A stretch of DNA of 49,088 nucleotides from Collinsella sp. UBA6357 (GTDB lineage Bacteria > Actinomycetota > Coriobacteriia > Coriobacteriales > Coriobacteriaceae): positions 1-49,088 of the forward strand of contig DJRP01000004.1 of NCBI GenBank assembly GCA_002437815.1, written 5' to 3'. This document shows, piece after piece, positions 8,535-15,531 of this stretch. Under the pieces are notes generated by a model, which was given only the letters and a program-made list of their open reading frames with translations, was not told where the DNA came from and did not search any database. Both the position numbers and the translations under genes were made by a program. The first letter of the stretch is position 1. The number at the start of each line of letters is the position of its first letter.

Positions 8535-8768
8535 CATCCACTGGGGGATGTGAGGCGTAACCAAACCTTCACATCATGATCGCAAAGGATCTCTTAGACA
8601 TGTTCACGCATCAGCTAGACATTATCAGCGTAGTAATTATCTGATGCGGGTTAGCACATACAGCTAGCCCGTACGATAACGGGCGGCTGATGAAAACGAG
8701 GGCCGTCGAGCGCAACCGACGGTCCTCGTTTTTTATGTCTGGGGATACCTTTAAGAGGAGGAAATGTA
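8535..8768 (+). promoter_or_regulatory. Structured leader upstream of cstA, ending in an intrinsic terminator
   Basis: Several hairpins can be drawn in order. One pairs gcatcag (8608-8614) with ctgatgc (8641-8647). Another, at about 8661-8690, has a cccgt/acggg stem with outer cagc/gctg pairing. The last is a terminator at 8697-8734. A terminator between promoter and gene implies transcription attenuation. I looked for a T-box sequence and for riboswitch cores I know and found none, so the sensor, if any, is unknown. Alternatively the terminator ends an independent small RNA. Confidence 0.45.
8697..8734 (+). terminator. Intrinsic terminator just upstream of cstA (attenuator candidate)
   Basis: A 12-bp stem, cgagggccgtcg (8697-8708) with cgacggtcctcg (8717-8728), has one G-U pair. 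It is followed by TTTTTT (8729-8734) and preceded by AAAA. It lies 34 nt before the cstA start codon. Confidence 0.85.
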
Positions 8769-10649
8769 ATGAACGGAGTTTTGCTCATGGTGGTGGCTGC
8801 GGCGGTGCTCGCCTGCGGTTACCTGGGCTACGGTCGTTGGTTGGCCAACAAGTGGGGCATCGATAAAGAGGCCCTTACCCCGGCCAAGCGCATGAAGGAC
8901 GGCAAGAACTTCTCGCCCGTCTCTGCCTTCACTGCGTTTGCGCATCAGTTCAGCTCGATCTGCGGCGCCGGCCCTGTCACGGGTACCATCGTGGCCATGG
9001 CCTTCGGCTGGCTGCCCGTCGTTCTGTGGGTGCTCGTCGGCGGCATCTTCTTCGGTGCCGTGCACGACTTCGGTGCCCTGTACGCCTCGATGAAGAACAA
9101 CGGCAAGTCGCTCGCACAGCTCATCGAGAAGTACATCGGCAAGACCGGCCGTCGCCTGTTCCTGCTGTTCTGCTGGCTGTTCTGCATCATCGTCATCGCT
9201 GCCTTCACCGATATGGTCTGCGGTACGTTCAAGTTCACGCCGGTCATGGATGCCGCCGGTAACGCTACCGCTGCAATCGACTTCACCAAGTCCTACGCCG
9301 CCGGCTGCGCCGGTACGATCTCCATCCTGTTCACCTTCGTCGCCATCGTCTTCGGCTGGGCTCAGAAGAAGTTCAACCTCACCGGTGCCGCCGAGCTCGT
9401 GACCGGCGTGGTGCTCATGGTTCTCATGTTCGCCGTGGGTATGCAGTTCCCGCTCTATCTGGACAAGTTCCAGTGGTTCGCTGTCGTCATGGTTTACCTG
9501 GTCTTTGCCGGCGCTATGCCCATCAGCGTTCTCAAGACCCCTCGTGACTACCTCACCGCTATCATGATGGTCGTCATGATCGTCTGCGCCGTCCTCGGCA
9601 TCGTCGTCCTCGGTGTCAACGGTCAGGCCACGATGACCGCCCCGATGTTCACCGGTTTCTCTACCGCCTCCGGCATGATGTTCCCGGTGCTGTTCGTCTC
9701 CGTTGCCTGCGGTGCTCTTTCGGGCTTCCACAGCCTCGTGTCCTCCGGTACCTCCTCCAAGCAGGTCGAGAAGGAGCAGGACGCCGTCAAGGTCGGTTAC
9801 GGCGCCATGATCGTCGAGTCCTTCGTCGGCATGCTCGCCATCATCGTCGCCGGCATCATGTTCTCTACCATGAACACCACCGGCGCCAACGGTGCTGCCG
9901 TGGGTACGCCGTTCCAGATCTTCGCTGCCGGTATCTCCCGTGGCATGCAGGCCTTTGGCATCGACGCCACCGTCGCCACCGTCTTCATGACCATGAACGT
10001 TTCGGCTCTGGCCCTGACCTCGCTCGACGCCGTCGCCCGCATCGCCCGCACCTCGTTCTCTGAGTTCTTTGCCAAGACCAACGACGCTCTGGCCATCGAC
10101 TCCAAGGCCGGCTACATGAAGGTCCTCGGCAACCCCTGGTTCGCCACCGTCGTGACGCTGCTCCCGGGTCTCGCTCTCGCCTTTGGCGGCTACACCAACA
10201 TCTGGCCGCTCTTTGGTGCTTCCAACCAGCTGCTCGGCGGCATGACGATGATCACCCTCGCCGTCTTCTGCAAGTGCACCGGTCGCAAGGGTTGGATGCT
10301 CTATGTGCCCGTCGCGTTCCTGCTCTGCTGCACCTTTACCTCGCTCGTCCAGAGTGCTATGGGTTGCATGACCGCCATCCAGGCCTATGGCTTCTTCGGC
10401 ACCATTCCGGCTACCGCCACCACGGCCGCCGTCTCCGTCGCCGCCACCAAGGGCCTGCAGCTGGTCTTCGCCATCCTGCTCATGGTCCTCGGTCTGATCG
10501 TCGCCGTGAACTGCCTCAAGGAGTTCTTCACCAAGGAGGCCGGTTCTCTGCCCGACGAGGAGCCCGAGTGGTCCGAGATGGGTCGCGCCGAGTATGGCAA
10601 GGAGGCTGCTGCCGAGGCTCCTGCCGACGCCGCCACTCAGAATGCCTAG
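8769..10649 (+). CDS. cstA: CstA/BtsT-family carbon-starvation membrane transporter
   Basis: This is an integral membrane protein of the CstA family, whose members import peptides or pyruvate. At 626 aa it has many hydrophobic segments from residue 1 to about 590 and a short acidic/Ala-rich cytoplasmic tail (EEPEWSEM...). Family hallmarks are YGRWLANKWG near the N-terminus, FTAFAHQFSSICGAGPVTG, FGAVHDFGALYASMKNNGKS, FHSLVSSGTSSKQ and FGASNQLLGG. The start is preceded by a strong ribosome-binding site (aagaggagga, about 8753-8762). It stands alone between a terminator-containing leader and its own terminator. Its codon use is strongly C/G-ending, suggesting high expression. Whether the substrate is peptide or pyruvate cannot be read from the sequence. 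Confidence 0.93.
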   Translation: MNGVLLMVVAAAVLACGYLGYGRWLANKWGIDKEALTPAKRMKDGKNFSPVSAFTAFAHQFSSICGAGPVTGTIVAMAFGWLPVVLWVLVGGIFFGAVHDFGALYASMKNNGKSLAQLIEKYIGKTGRRLFLLFCWLFCIIVIAAFTDMVCGTFKFTPVMDAAGNATAAIDFTKSYAAGCAGTISILFTFVAIVFGWAQKKFNLTGAAELVTGVVLMVLMFAVGMQFPLYLDKFQWFAVVMVYLVFAGAMPISVLKTPRDYLTAIMMVVMIVCAVLGIVVLGVNGQATMTAPMFTGFSTASGMMFPVLFVSVACGALSGFHSLVSSGTSSKQVEKEQDAVKVGYGAMIVESFVGMLAIIVAGIMFSTMNTTGANGAAVGTPFQIFAAGISRGMQAFGIDATVATVFMTMNVSALALTSLDAVARIARTSFSEFFAKTNDALAIDSKAGYMKVLGNPWFATVVTLLPGLALAFGGYTNIWPLFGASNQLLGGMTMITLAVFCKCTGRKGWMLYVPVAFLLCCTFTSLVQSAMGCMTAIQAYGFFGTIPATATTAAVSVAATKGLQLVFAILLMVLGLIVAVNCLKEFFTKEAGSLPDEEPEWSEMGRAEYGKEAAAEAPADAATQNA

Positions 10650-10687
10650 CGTTCGCGCGTAACGACCAGCGATAAGCTGAATGTTTA

Positions 10688-10721
10688 AGGGTCGAGTGCC
10701 GTTTGGTGCTCGACCCTTTTT
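10688..10721 (+). terminator. cstA terminator
   Basis: The stem gggtcgagtgcc pairs with ggtgctcgaccc (two G-U pairs), with loop gttt, followed by TTTTT (10717-10721). It lies about 40 nt after the cstA stop. Confidence 0.88.
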
Positions 10722-10840
10722 GTGCGACGAAAGGGTGTTTTGGATGCGTGCGCTGCCGGGGCGTTGTGAGGTTCGTGTTTCCTTACGTGATGCAGCGTTG
10801 TACCATTAAGACGTATATGCATAGATATGAAAGGGGCCCC

Positions 10841-12991
10841 GTGGCCGTCAAAGTATATTCCGAGAACCAAGACACCGTTGACGCATTGGCCGAGCGCTTG
10901 GAACGCTCGACTTCTTTTACTGCCGATCAAGCGAGGCTCGTCGCCTATGATCTGCTGTGTCGAAAGGCGCTTAAGATCAAGTCGAGCGCGTTGGCGCAGA
11001 TTTTTCGCTCGGTCGATAAGGACTGCGATACCAAAGCGCGGCGCGACGAGTTGATCGCCGCCGGTATCGTGACCAAGATCGAGGGAAGCGGTGTGCAAGG
11101 TCGGCCGGCGTTCTACACCATCGAGATAGAGATTGTCGGACAGGTTTCTTCGGACGATGAAACGAAAGTTACCGAGCAGCTTGACGGGGGCGAGGCGGCG
11201 CCGACCGTGCGCAGCCATGTCGACACCGATGAGACGCTCGACGAGAACGTCGTGCGTGCGTTTACCGCGCGCGCCGGGCATAGTTTTGGCGGGGGCGGTA
11301 AACGCGACGCACAGCGTCGAGCGGCCCAGGATCGCTTCCGTCGTGCCGTGGCTGAAAAGACCGCGGGGGCCGAAGAGGCGCAGAAACCCGAATCGCAGGC
11401 TGCCGCGGTGCCAGCCGAGAAGACAGAGGAACGTCCTGCGGTTTCCAAGCGGCGTCCCGGTGCGCATTTTCGGATGGCTGAGAAGCCGCTTGATGAGCGA
11501 TTTGGCCAAGGAGAGCGCTCTGAGCAGAAACCGGCGGAACCCGCTGCTCCGCAAGGGGATAAGGCGGTGAAAAAGCCGGTCAATTGTCGACCGGGACGCG
11601 GGTTTGCTCAGGATCGCGTGCAGGAGAAGCCGCAGGGCGAGCGTCCGCGTGATGAGGTCGAAATCAGCGAGATGGCAAAAGAGGGCGAGAAATCTCCAGA
11701 GCCTCGCAAACAGATGACGTCGGCGACGGTGACCCAAAAGAAGGAGGCGCCCAAATCGCAAAGACGCGATGAGCCGAAGCCGAGCAAGCAGCAGGAGGCC
11801 TCTTCGGATACCAAGCGTGAGAAGACGGCCGGGGAGAAGCCTGAGGGAGGACGAAACCGTCGCAGGAGCCGGAAGACCCCGGAAGGACGGTTAGACGCCG
11901 CTCCCAAGGACGAGAAGAATCAAGCTTCAATCAAAAAAGGACGTACCGACGAGATAAAGGGCGCGCCGCGTCCCAAGCAACAGGGGGCCAAGGGGGCCGA
12001 TACGCGGCCGGAGAAGGCTGCTGGACACGGCGATGAATCCCGTGCGACTGCAACGCCCGCGGCAATCGCTCGCGTTTTGGGCCGCCGTATTCTCAAGGCG
12101 ATTCCGACGTCCCATGCGCTTGCCAAGATCAAGGAACAGCAGACGCAGATCGTCAAGGTGGACAAGAAGGACAAGAAACCCGCCGCCCCGCAGCGTCCTG
12201 CTCATAACGATATGTCTAATCGTAAGATCGCAGAGGATGTCGCCACGGTCCAAGCATGGCTTGAGAAGACGCGCGAGCTGGATGTGCCGTTCGCCTCGCG
12301 CAGGCAGCGTGCCTATCAGATCTTCAACGATGAGAAAGCCTTTGACGGTAAACGAGGCGAACGCCTGGTCAAGCGTCTGGGCGAGAAGAATATCTCGATG
12401 CAGACGCTGAGGGTTACGCCGAACAAGCCGGTGCATTTTACCGGGTTCTTTACCCTGGGTGCGGATAAGCCGTTTATCATGGTCGAGAATCTTGATACCT
12501 ACGACGAGATCGTCAAGTTGCTGCGCGGCCGAAAGAATGCCAAGCTCTTTGGGATCAAGGTGGGCGGCGTTATCTTCGGCGGCGGCTGCAAGGCGAGCGT
12601 CTCGCACGCTCTGGACGATTATCTGGACGAGATCGGCTATCGATTCGGCTATGTCTACTATGTGGGCGATATCGATCGCGAGGGCGCACGTATCGTCGAG
12701 CAGACCCGTAATGCCAATGTGGTCGAGATACGCCTGCATGCCGGCATGTACCGTGCGATGCTCGCCGAGCACAAGCGCCGCGTGAAAGCCGGTGGGGTGT
12801 GCGAGCCTGCTGCTGCCAATCAAGGCGTTCCGCAGAATCTTGCGGCGACTATTAAAGATCTGCCCATGGTCACGCGGGTCCAGTTCCGCAACGTTCTGCG
12901 CGAAGGCGGGCGTATTCCCCAGGAGATTCTGATGTCGGCGGATTATCGCGACGGAGACTCGGGATCGTTCGATCGGATGCTCAACAGCTAG
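10841..12991 (+). CDS. Orphan Toprim protein resembling JetD/topoisomerase VI A, with long disordered middle
   Basis: The 716-aa protein has three parts. The N-terminal ~100 residues look like a winged-helix fold (SFTADQARLVAYDLL... ELIAAGIVTKIEGSG). A long Lys/Glu/Arg/Pro-rich, low-complexity region spans about 110-460. The C-terminal ~255 residues resemble the Toprim domain shared by Wadjet JetD (DUF2220) and Spo11/TopoVI-A: FIMVENLDTYDEIV holds the acidic Glu (E549), and YYVGDIDREGARIV holds D610 and D612. In these families the domain binds metal and cuts or handles DNA. No jetA, jetB or jetC homologue is nearby. The GTG at 10841 is preferred because gaaagggg (10828-10835) precedes it; an in-frame ATG lies at 10817. 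Hairpin copy C starts 24 nt after the stop. The nuclease role is inferred from the motif only. Confidence 0.7.
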   Translation: MAVKVYSENQDTVDALAERLERSTSFTADQARLVAYDLLCRKALKIKSSALAQIFRSVDKDCDTKARRDELIAAGIVTKIEGSGVQGRPAFYTIEIEIVGQVSSDDETKVTEQLDGGEAAPTVRSHVDTDETLDENVVRAFTARAGHSFGGGGKRDAQRRAAQDRFRRAVAEKTAGAEEAQKPESQAAAVPAEKTEERPAVSKRRPGAHFRMAEKPLDERFGQGERSEQKPAEPAAPQGDKAVKKPVNCRPGRGFAQDRVQEKPQGERPRDEVEISEMAKEGEKSPEPRKQMTSATVTQKKEAPKSQRRDEPKPSKQQEASSDTKREKTAGEKPEGGRNRRRSRKTPEGRLDAAPKDEKNQASIKKGRTDEIKGAPRPKQQGAKGADTRPEKAAGHGDESRATATPAAIARVLGRRILKAIPTSHALAKIKEQQTQIVKVDKKDKKPAAPQRPAHNDMSNRKIAEDVATVQAWLEKTRELDVPFASRRQRAYQIFNDEKAFDGKRGERLVKRLGEKNISMQTLRVTPNKPVHFTGFFTLGADKPFIMVENLDTYDEIVKLLRGRKNAKLFGIKVGGVIFGGGCKASVSHALDDYLDEIGYRFGYVYYVGDIDREGARIVEQTRNANVVEIRLHAGMYRAMLAEHKRRVKAGGVCEPAAANQGVPQNLAATIKDLPMVTRVQFRNVLREGGRIPQEILMSADYRDGDSGSFDRMLNS

Positions 12992-13015
12992 GCTGGCCCG
13001 ATAGTCGACCTGTTC

Positions 13016-13154
13016 GGTCCCGTGAGGACGCCCGCAGGGTTTTTAAGTTTGCTGCTCGGGCAGTCCTGCGCAAGACGAAGGCCACATTAAGTGGTCTTCT
13101 TTGCGTGCGGAACTCGCGACAAACTTAAAACCCTGCGGTCGTCCTCACGGGACC
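13016..13154 (+). repeat. Composite hairpin element, copy C
   Basis: The left arm (13016-13051, 36 nt) and right arm (13120-13154, 35 nt) are complementary with one mismatch and one extra T. The 68-nt core at 13052-13119 is nearly the same as copy A. The central stem is gaaggccac-attaa-gtggtcttc, where a G-U pair replaces G-C. It lies 24 nt after the stop of the Toprim gene, in the same orientation. The inner arm ends in ttaagtttg, related to but different from copies A and B. Confidence 0.9.
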
Positions 13155-13167
13155 TGCCGTTGCACTC

Positions 13168-13220
13168 GGGCGTTTCCTCAGCTCCGCACTCTCTCGGGTT
13201 CGAATCCCTTGGCGCCCACA
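13168..13220 (+). pseudogene. tRNA-like fragment (T-arm and 3' acceptor)
   Basis: Sequence gggttcgaatccc has the TTCGAAT loop of a tRNA T-arm and is followed by ggcgccc (13211-13217) and aca, like a 3' acceptor strand. The best 5' partner is gggcgtt (13168-13174), which leaves no room for D and anticodon arms, and the T-stem is only 3 bp. It reads as a decayed or truncated tRNA 3' end beside hairpin copy C, not a working tRNA. It could also be chance. Confidence 0.3.
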
Positions 13221-13266
13221 AGAAAAACCTCTCGGCTGTGAAAGCAATCGAGAGGTCTGTTCTTTT
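13221..13266. terminator. Bidirectional terminator between copy C and tRNA-Gln
   Basis: Stem acctctcg (13227-13234) pairs with cgagaggt (13249-13256). On the minus strand it is followed by a T-run (complement of agaaaaa), directly downstream of tRNA-Gln. On the plus strand it is followed by ctgttctttt. Confidence 0.75.
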
Positions 13267-13341
13267 GGCTGGGACGGAGGGATTCGAACCCCCAACAGCC
13301 GGCACCAAAAACCGGAGTTCTACCGTTGAACTACGTCCCAC
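13267..13341 (-). tRNA. tRNA-Gln (anticodon TTG)
   Basis: Read on the minus strand, the acceptor stem is TGGGACG/CGTCCCA, with discriminator G and an encoded CCA end. The D-arm region AGTTCAACGGTAGAACT and T-arm GGGGGTTCGAATCCC are intact. The anticodon stem is CCGGT/GCCGG around loop TTTTGGT, giving anticodon TTG. It lies 35 nt downstream of a minus-strand gene and is followed by a terminator. Confidence 0.93.
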
Positions 13342-13376
13342 TATGTATGCTGCGCGGTGCAGCCCGTCTAGTTTAC

Positions 13377-14282
13377 CTAATCTGCCAGCGCATCGCAAAC
13401 GCCGTCGAGCAGGCGTACAGCAAGCGTCTGAGAGTCGCTAGCCGTGAACGTGCCGTTGTAGCGCGTCATACCGGTGAGCTCGATGCGGATGCGCGCAGGT
13501 TTTTGGGCGGCGGCGGCATCGGCGGTACGGATGCGCTGGGCCAGGTTGTGGCATTCGGCCAAGGCGATGGTAGCACGCGGCGCGGCGTCGTCGGGCAGGG
13601 GATCGCTGGCGATCTCGAGCACCAGATCGACATCGGTCGGTATATCCGAATCGCAGAGCATCATGCCGCTATCGACGGTCGTGGCCGAGGCGATGTTCCA
13701 CATGCGCGATGCCACGTTGCGCGCGATGGGGTCTTCGCCGATGACGGCGATGTGGAAACGCTCGAGGACATTCGCGGCGCGCGCGAAGCCGATGCGCGAT
13801 TCGGCCTCGGTTACCGAGGGCTTGCCCTCCCATACATGATGGAGTCGATTGATGTAGGCGAAGGTGTCCTGGAACGCCATGCCGTCGGCAAACAGGCCCA
13901 CATTCTCTTGGAATTGTTGGAGCGCGGCCTCGGTATGGGGTCCAAAATAGCCGTCATCCTCGCCGCAGGCAAAGCCCAGCACGTTGAGCGCGCGCTGCAG
14001 AGCGCGTACGTCGGCTCCGTGGAAGTTGGGCATGCGCAGATAGAGCGTGCGGTCTCCCAGCTTATAGGATGCATCGACCAGGGCGCTCCAACAGGGAATA
14101 TCGACAGCGTTGCCGGCGGGCAGCCCGTTATCGAGCCTGAAGGTACCGATAGCTTGTGCCGTGCTCGTGCCGAAGCGTTTGCAGGTGATCTCTTCTGCAT
14201 CGATGCGATAGCCAAGCTGCAGCAGGCGAGACTGCACGTCCTCGACGGCGGCACCCTGCATGCCCGAGGTGATAGGTTCCAT
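13377..14282 (-). CDS. Protein with two peptidoglycan-binding-like repeats and an unassigned C-terminal domain
   Basis: The 301-aa protein has two PG_binding_1-like repeats. The first (about 6-70) has MQGAAVEDVQSRLLQLGYRI and a TAQAIGTFRLDNGLP segment. The second (about 85-145) has GADVRALQRALNVLGFACG and GPHTEAALQQFQENVGL. The C-terminal half (about 160-300) contains a segment starting AESRIGFARAANVLERFHIA; I do not recognise this domain. No signal peptide or membrane segment is visible, so an extracellular role is not supported; the repeats may be used inside the cell. It starts with ATG at 14282, and tRNA-Gln follows 35 nt downstream. Confidence 0.75.
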   Translation of the reverse strand: MEPITSGMQGAAVEDVQSRLLQLGYRIDAEEITCKRFGTSTAQAIGTFRLDNGLPAGNAVDIPCWSALVDASYKLGDRTLYLRMPNFHGADVRALQRALNVLGFACGEDDGYFGPHTEAALQQFQENVGLFADGMAFQDTFAYINRLHHVWEGKPSVTEAESRIGFARAANVLERFHIAVIGEDPIARNVASRMWNIASATTVDSGMMLCDSDIPTDVDLVLEIASDPLPDDAAPRATIALAECHNLAQRIRTADAAAAQKPARIRIELTGMTRYNGTFTASDSQTLAVRLLDGVCDALAD

Positions 14283-14368
14283 GGAGGACCCCTTTCGGCG
14301 AAATTATCGATAGCGTTCGCATGAATGCGCGAACGATTCGTTCACATGTATCAACAGTTTAGCAACTT

Positions 14369-14398
14369 GTCGGGTGCGGCGCTCGTGCTGCACCCGAC
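14369..14398 (-). terminator. Possible terminator after the polyprenyl synthase gene
   Basis: Perfect 9-bp stem gtcgggtgc (14369-14377) with gcacccgac (14390-14398), about 11 nt beyond the minus-strand stop. The minus-strand tract after it (aagttgctaa) is not a clean T-run, so it may act as a weak terminator or 3' stabiliser. Confidence 0.45.
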
Positions 14399-14408
14399 TG
14401 ATGGCTCG

Positions 14409-15428
14409 CTAGCTCAGGCGTTCCACAAAGAAATCGGCCATCGAGATAAACAGCTCGCGCGCATGCGGATCGAGCTCGATGTCCTCAAGCGCGGCTTTCG
14501 CCTGGGCGGTGAGGTCGAAGGCATAGCTGCGGGCATAGTCGATCGAGCCGGTCTTCTCGAAGATCTGCACGGCGCGTGCCAGCTGCGCGGGATCCTCGGT
14601 GCCTGAAGAGAGGATCTGCTCGACCTCGTCATGAAAGCGTGCGTCGGAGAGGGCGTGGACGGCTACGAGTGTCCGTTTGCCCTCGGTGATATCGGTGCGG
14701 TAATCCTTTCCCGAGTCTTCGCCGATCAGATTGATGAGATCGTCTTGAATCTGGAAGGCGAGACCGGTGTGGAGGCCGAAGGCGCGCAGGGCTTCGACTT
14801 GTTCATCGCTGCCGCCTCCGATGATGGCGCCGCAGGCAAGTGGGGTGGCTCCGCTGTAGAAGGCGGTTTTATGCGTGGCCATATCCAGGTAGTCATCGAC
14901 CGTGATGTTAAAGCGGCCGTCGCGTACCCATCCCAGGTCGAGTGCCTGGCCCTCGATGGTGCGGATCGTCATCTCGGTAAGCTCGTGCAGCACGCGCATC
15001 TTGACGTCAGGCTCGAGCGTGTCGTCATCGAGCACGGTCTTGGTGACCATGGTGAGCGCCAGGTCGCCGCAGTTGATGGCGATGCCCTCGCCCTCGGTGA
15101 GATACATACAGGGCTTGCCGCGGCGCAGCTGGCCGTTGTCGGCGATATCGTCATGGATGAGCGCGGCCGACTGGAAGTGCTCGATAGCTGCCGCCGCGCT
15201 TCGGGCGCTCTCGAAGGTTCCGCCTACCGCGGTGGCGGCGAGCATGCAGATGAGCGGTCGGTGGCGCTTGCCGGCATTGGCCGAGAAGGCGGCGATGGGT
15301 GTATACAGGTAGCGTTCGATGTCGGAGGAAGTCGCCTGCCCATCAAAGAAGGTGGCCAGGTAGTCGTTGATCTGGTCGAAGTGACGGGCAAGGAATTCGG
15401 TAAACGAGCTGGACACGGTCTCTCGCAT
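14409..15428 (-). CDS. Trans-polyprenyl diphosphate synthase (GGPP or longer chain)
   Basis: The enzyme condenses isopentenyl diphosphate with allylic diphosphates to make isoprenoid precursors for quinone or lipid carriers. The first Asp-rich motif is HDDIADNGQLRRGKP (DDxxD) and the second is QIQDDLINLIGED, where the last Asp is Asn, a variant seen in some family members. GKRT follows as usual. Residues just before the first motif are small (Ala), compatible with products of C20 or longer; chain length is inference. The ATG at 15428 gives 339 aa, with agaaag upstream. Further upstream in-frame ATGs (for example 15482) would add a non-conserved leader. It probably shares a transcript with the PTS gene, whose stop lies about 100 nt upstream. 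Confidence 0.88.
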   Translation of the reverse strand: MRETVSSSFTEFLARHFDQINDYLATFFDGQATSSDIERYLYTPIAAFSANAGKRHRPLICMLAATAVGGTFESARSAAAAIEHFQSAALIHDDIADNGQLRRGKPCMYLTEGEGIAINCGDLALTMVTKTVLDDDTLEPDVKMRVLHELTEMTIRTIEGQALDLGWVRDGRFNITVDDYLDMATHKTAFYSGATPLACGAIIGGGSDEQVEALRAFGLHTGLAFQIQDDLINLIGEDSGKDYRTDITEGKRTLVAVHALSDARFHDEVEQILSSGTEDPAQLARAVQIFEKTGSIDYARSYAFDLTAQAKAALEDIELDPHARELFISMADFFVERLS

Positions 15429-15531
15429 TCTTTCTGACGCTGGTTTGAATCGGTCGCGATGTTCGCATACATATTGCCACATCTTGAAGTTTTGCTGTCG
15501 AAGGGCATGACGCGAGGCGGACGGTCGATCT

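Noticed and set aside
7963..8579. Several short open frames on both strands across hairpin copies A and B
   Set aside because: They arise because the palindromes read open on both strands. They lack ribosome-binding sites, overlap one another and encode mirrored peptides of the arms.
8535..8768. T-box or known riboswitch before cstA
   Set aside because: No T-box sequence or specifier loop, and none of the riboswitch cores I can recall, was found in the leader.
10841..12991. A Wadjet defence system, because of the JetD-like Toprim domain
   Set aside because: No jetA, jetB or jetC homologues flank it; its neighbours are cstA and tRNA-Gln, and the JetD N-terminal domain is replaced by a different region.
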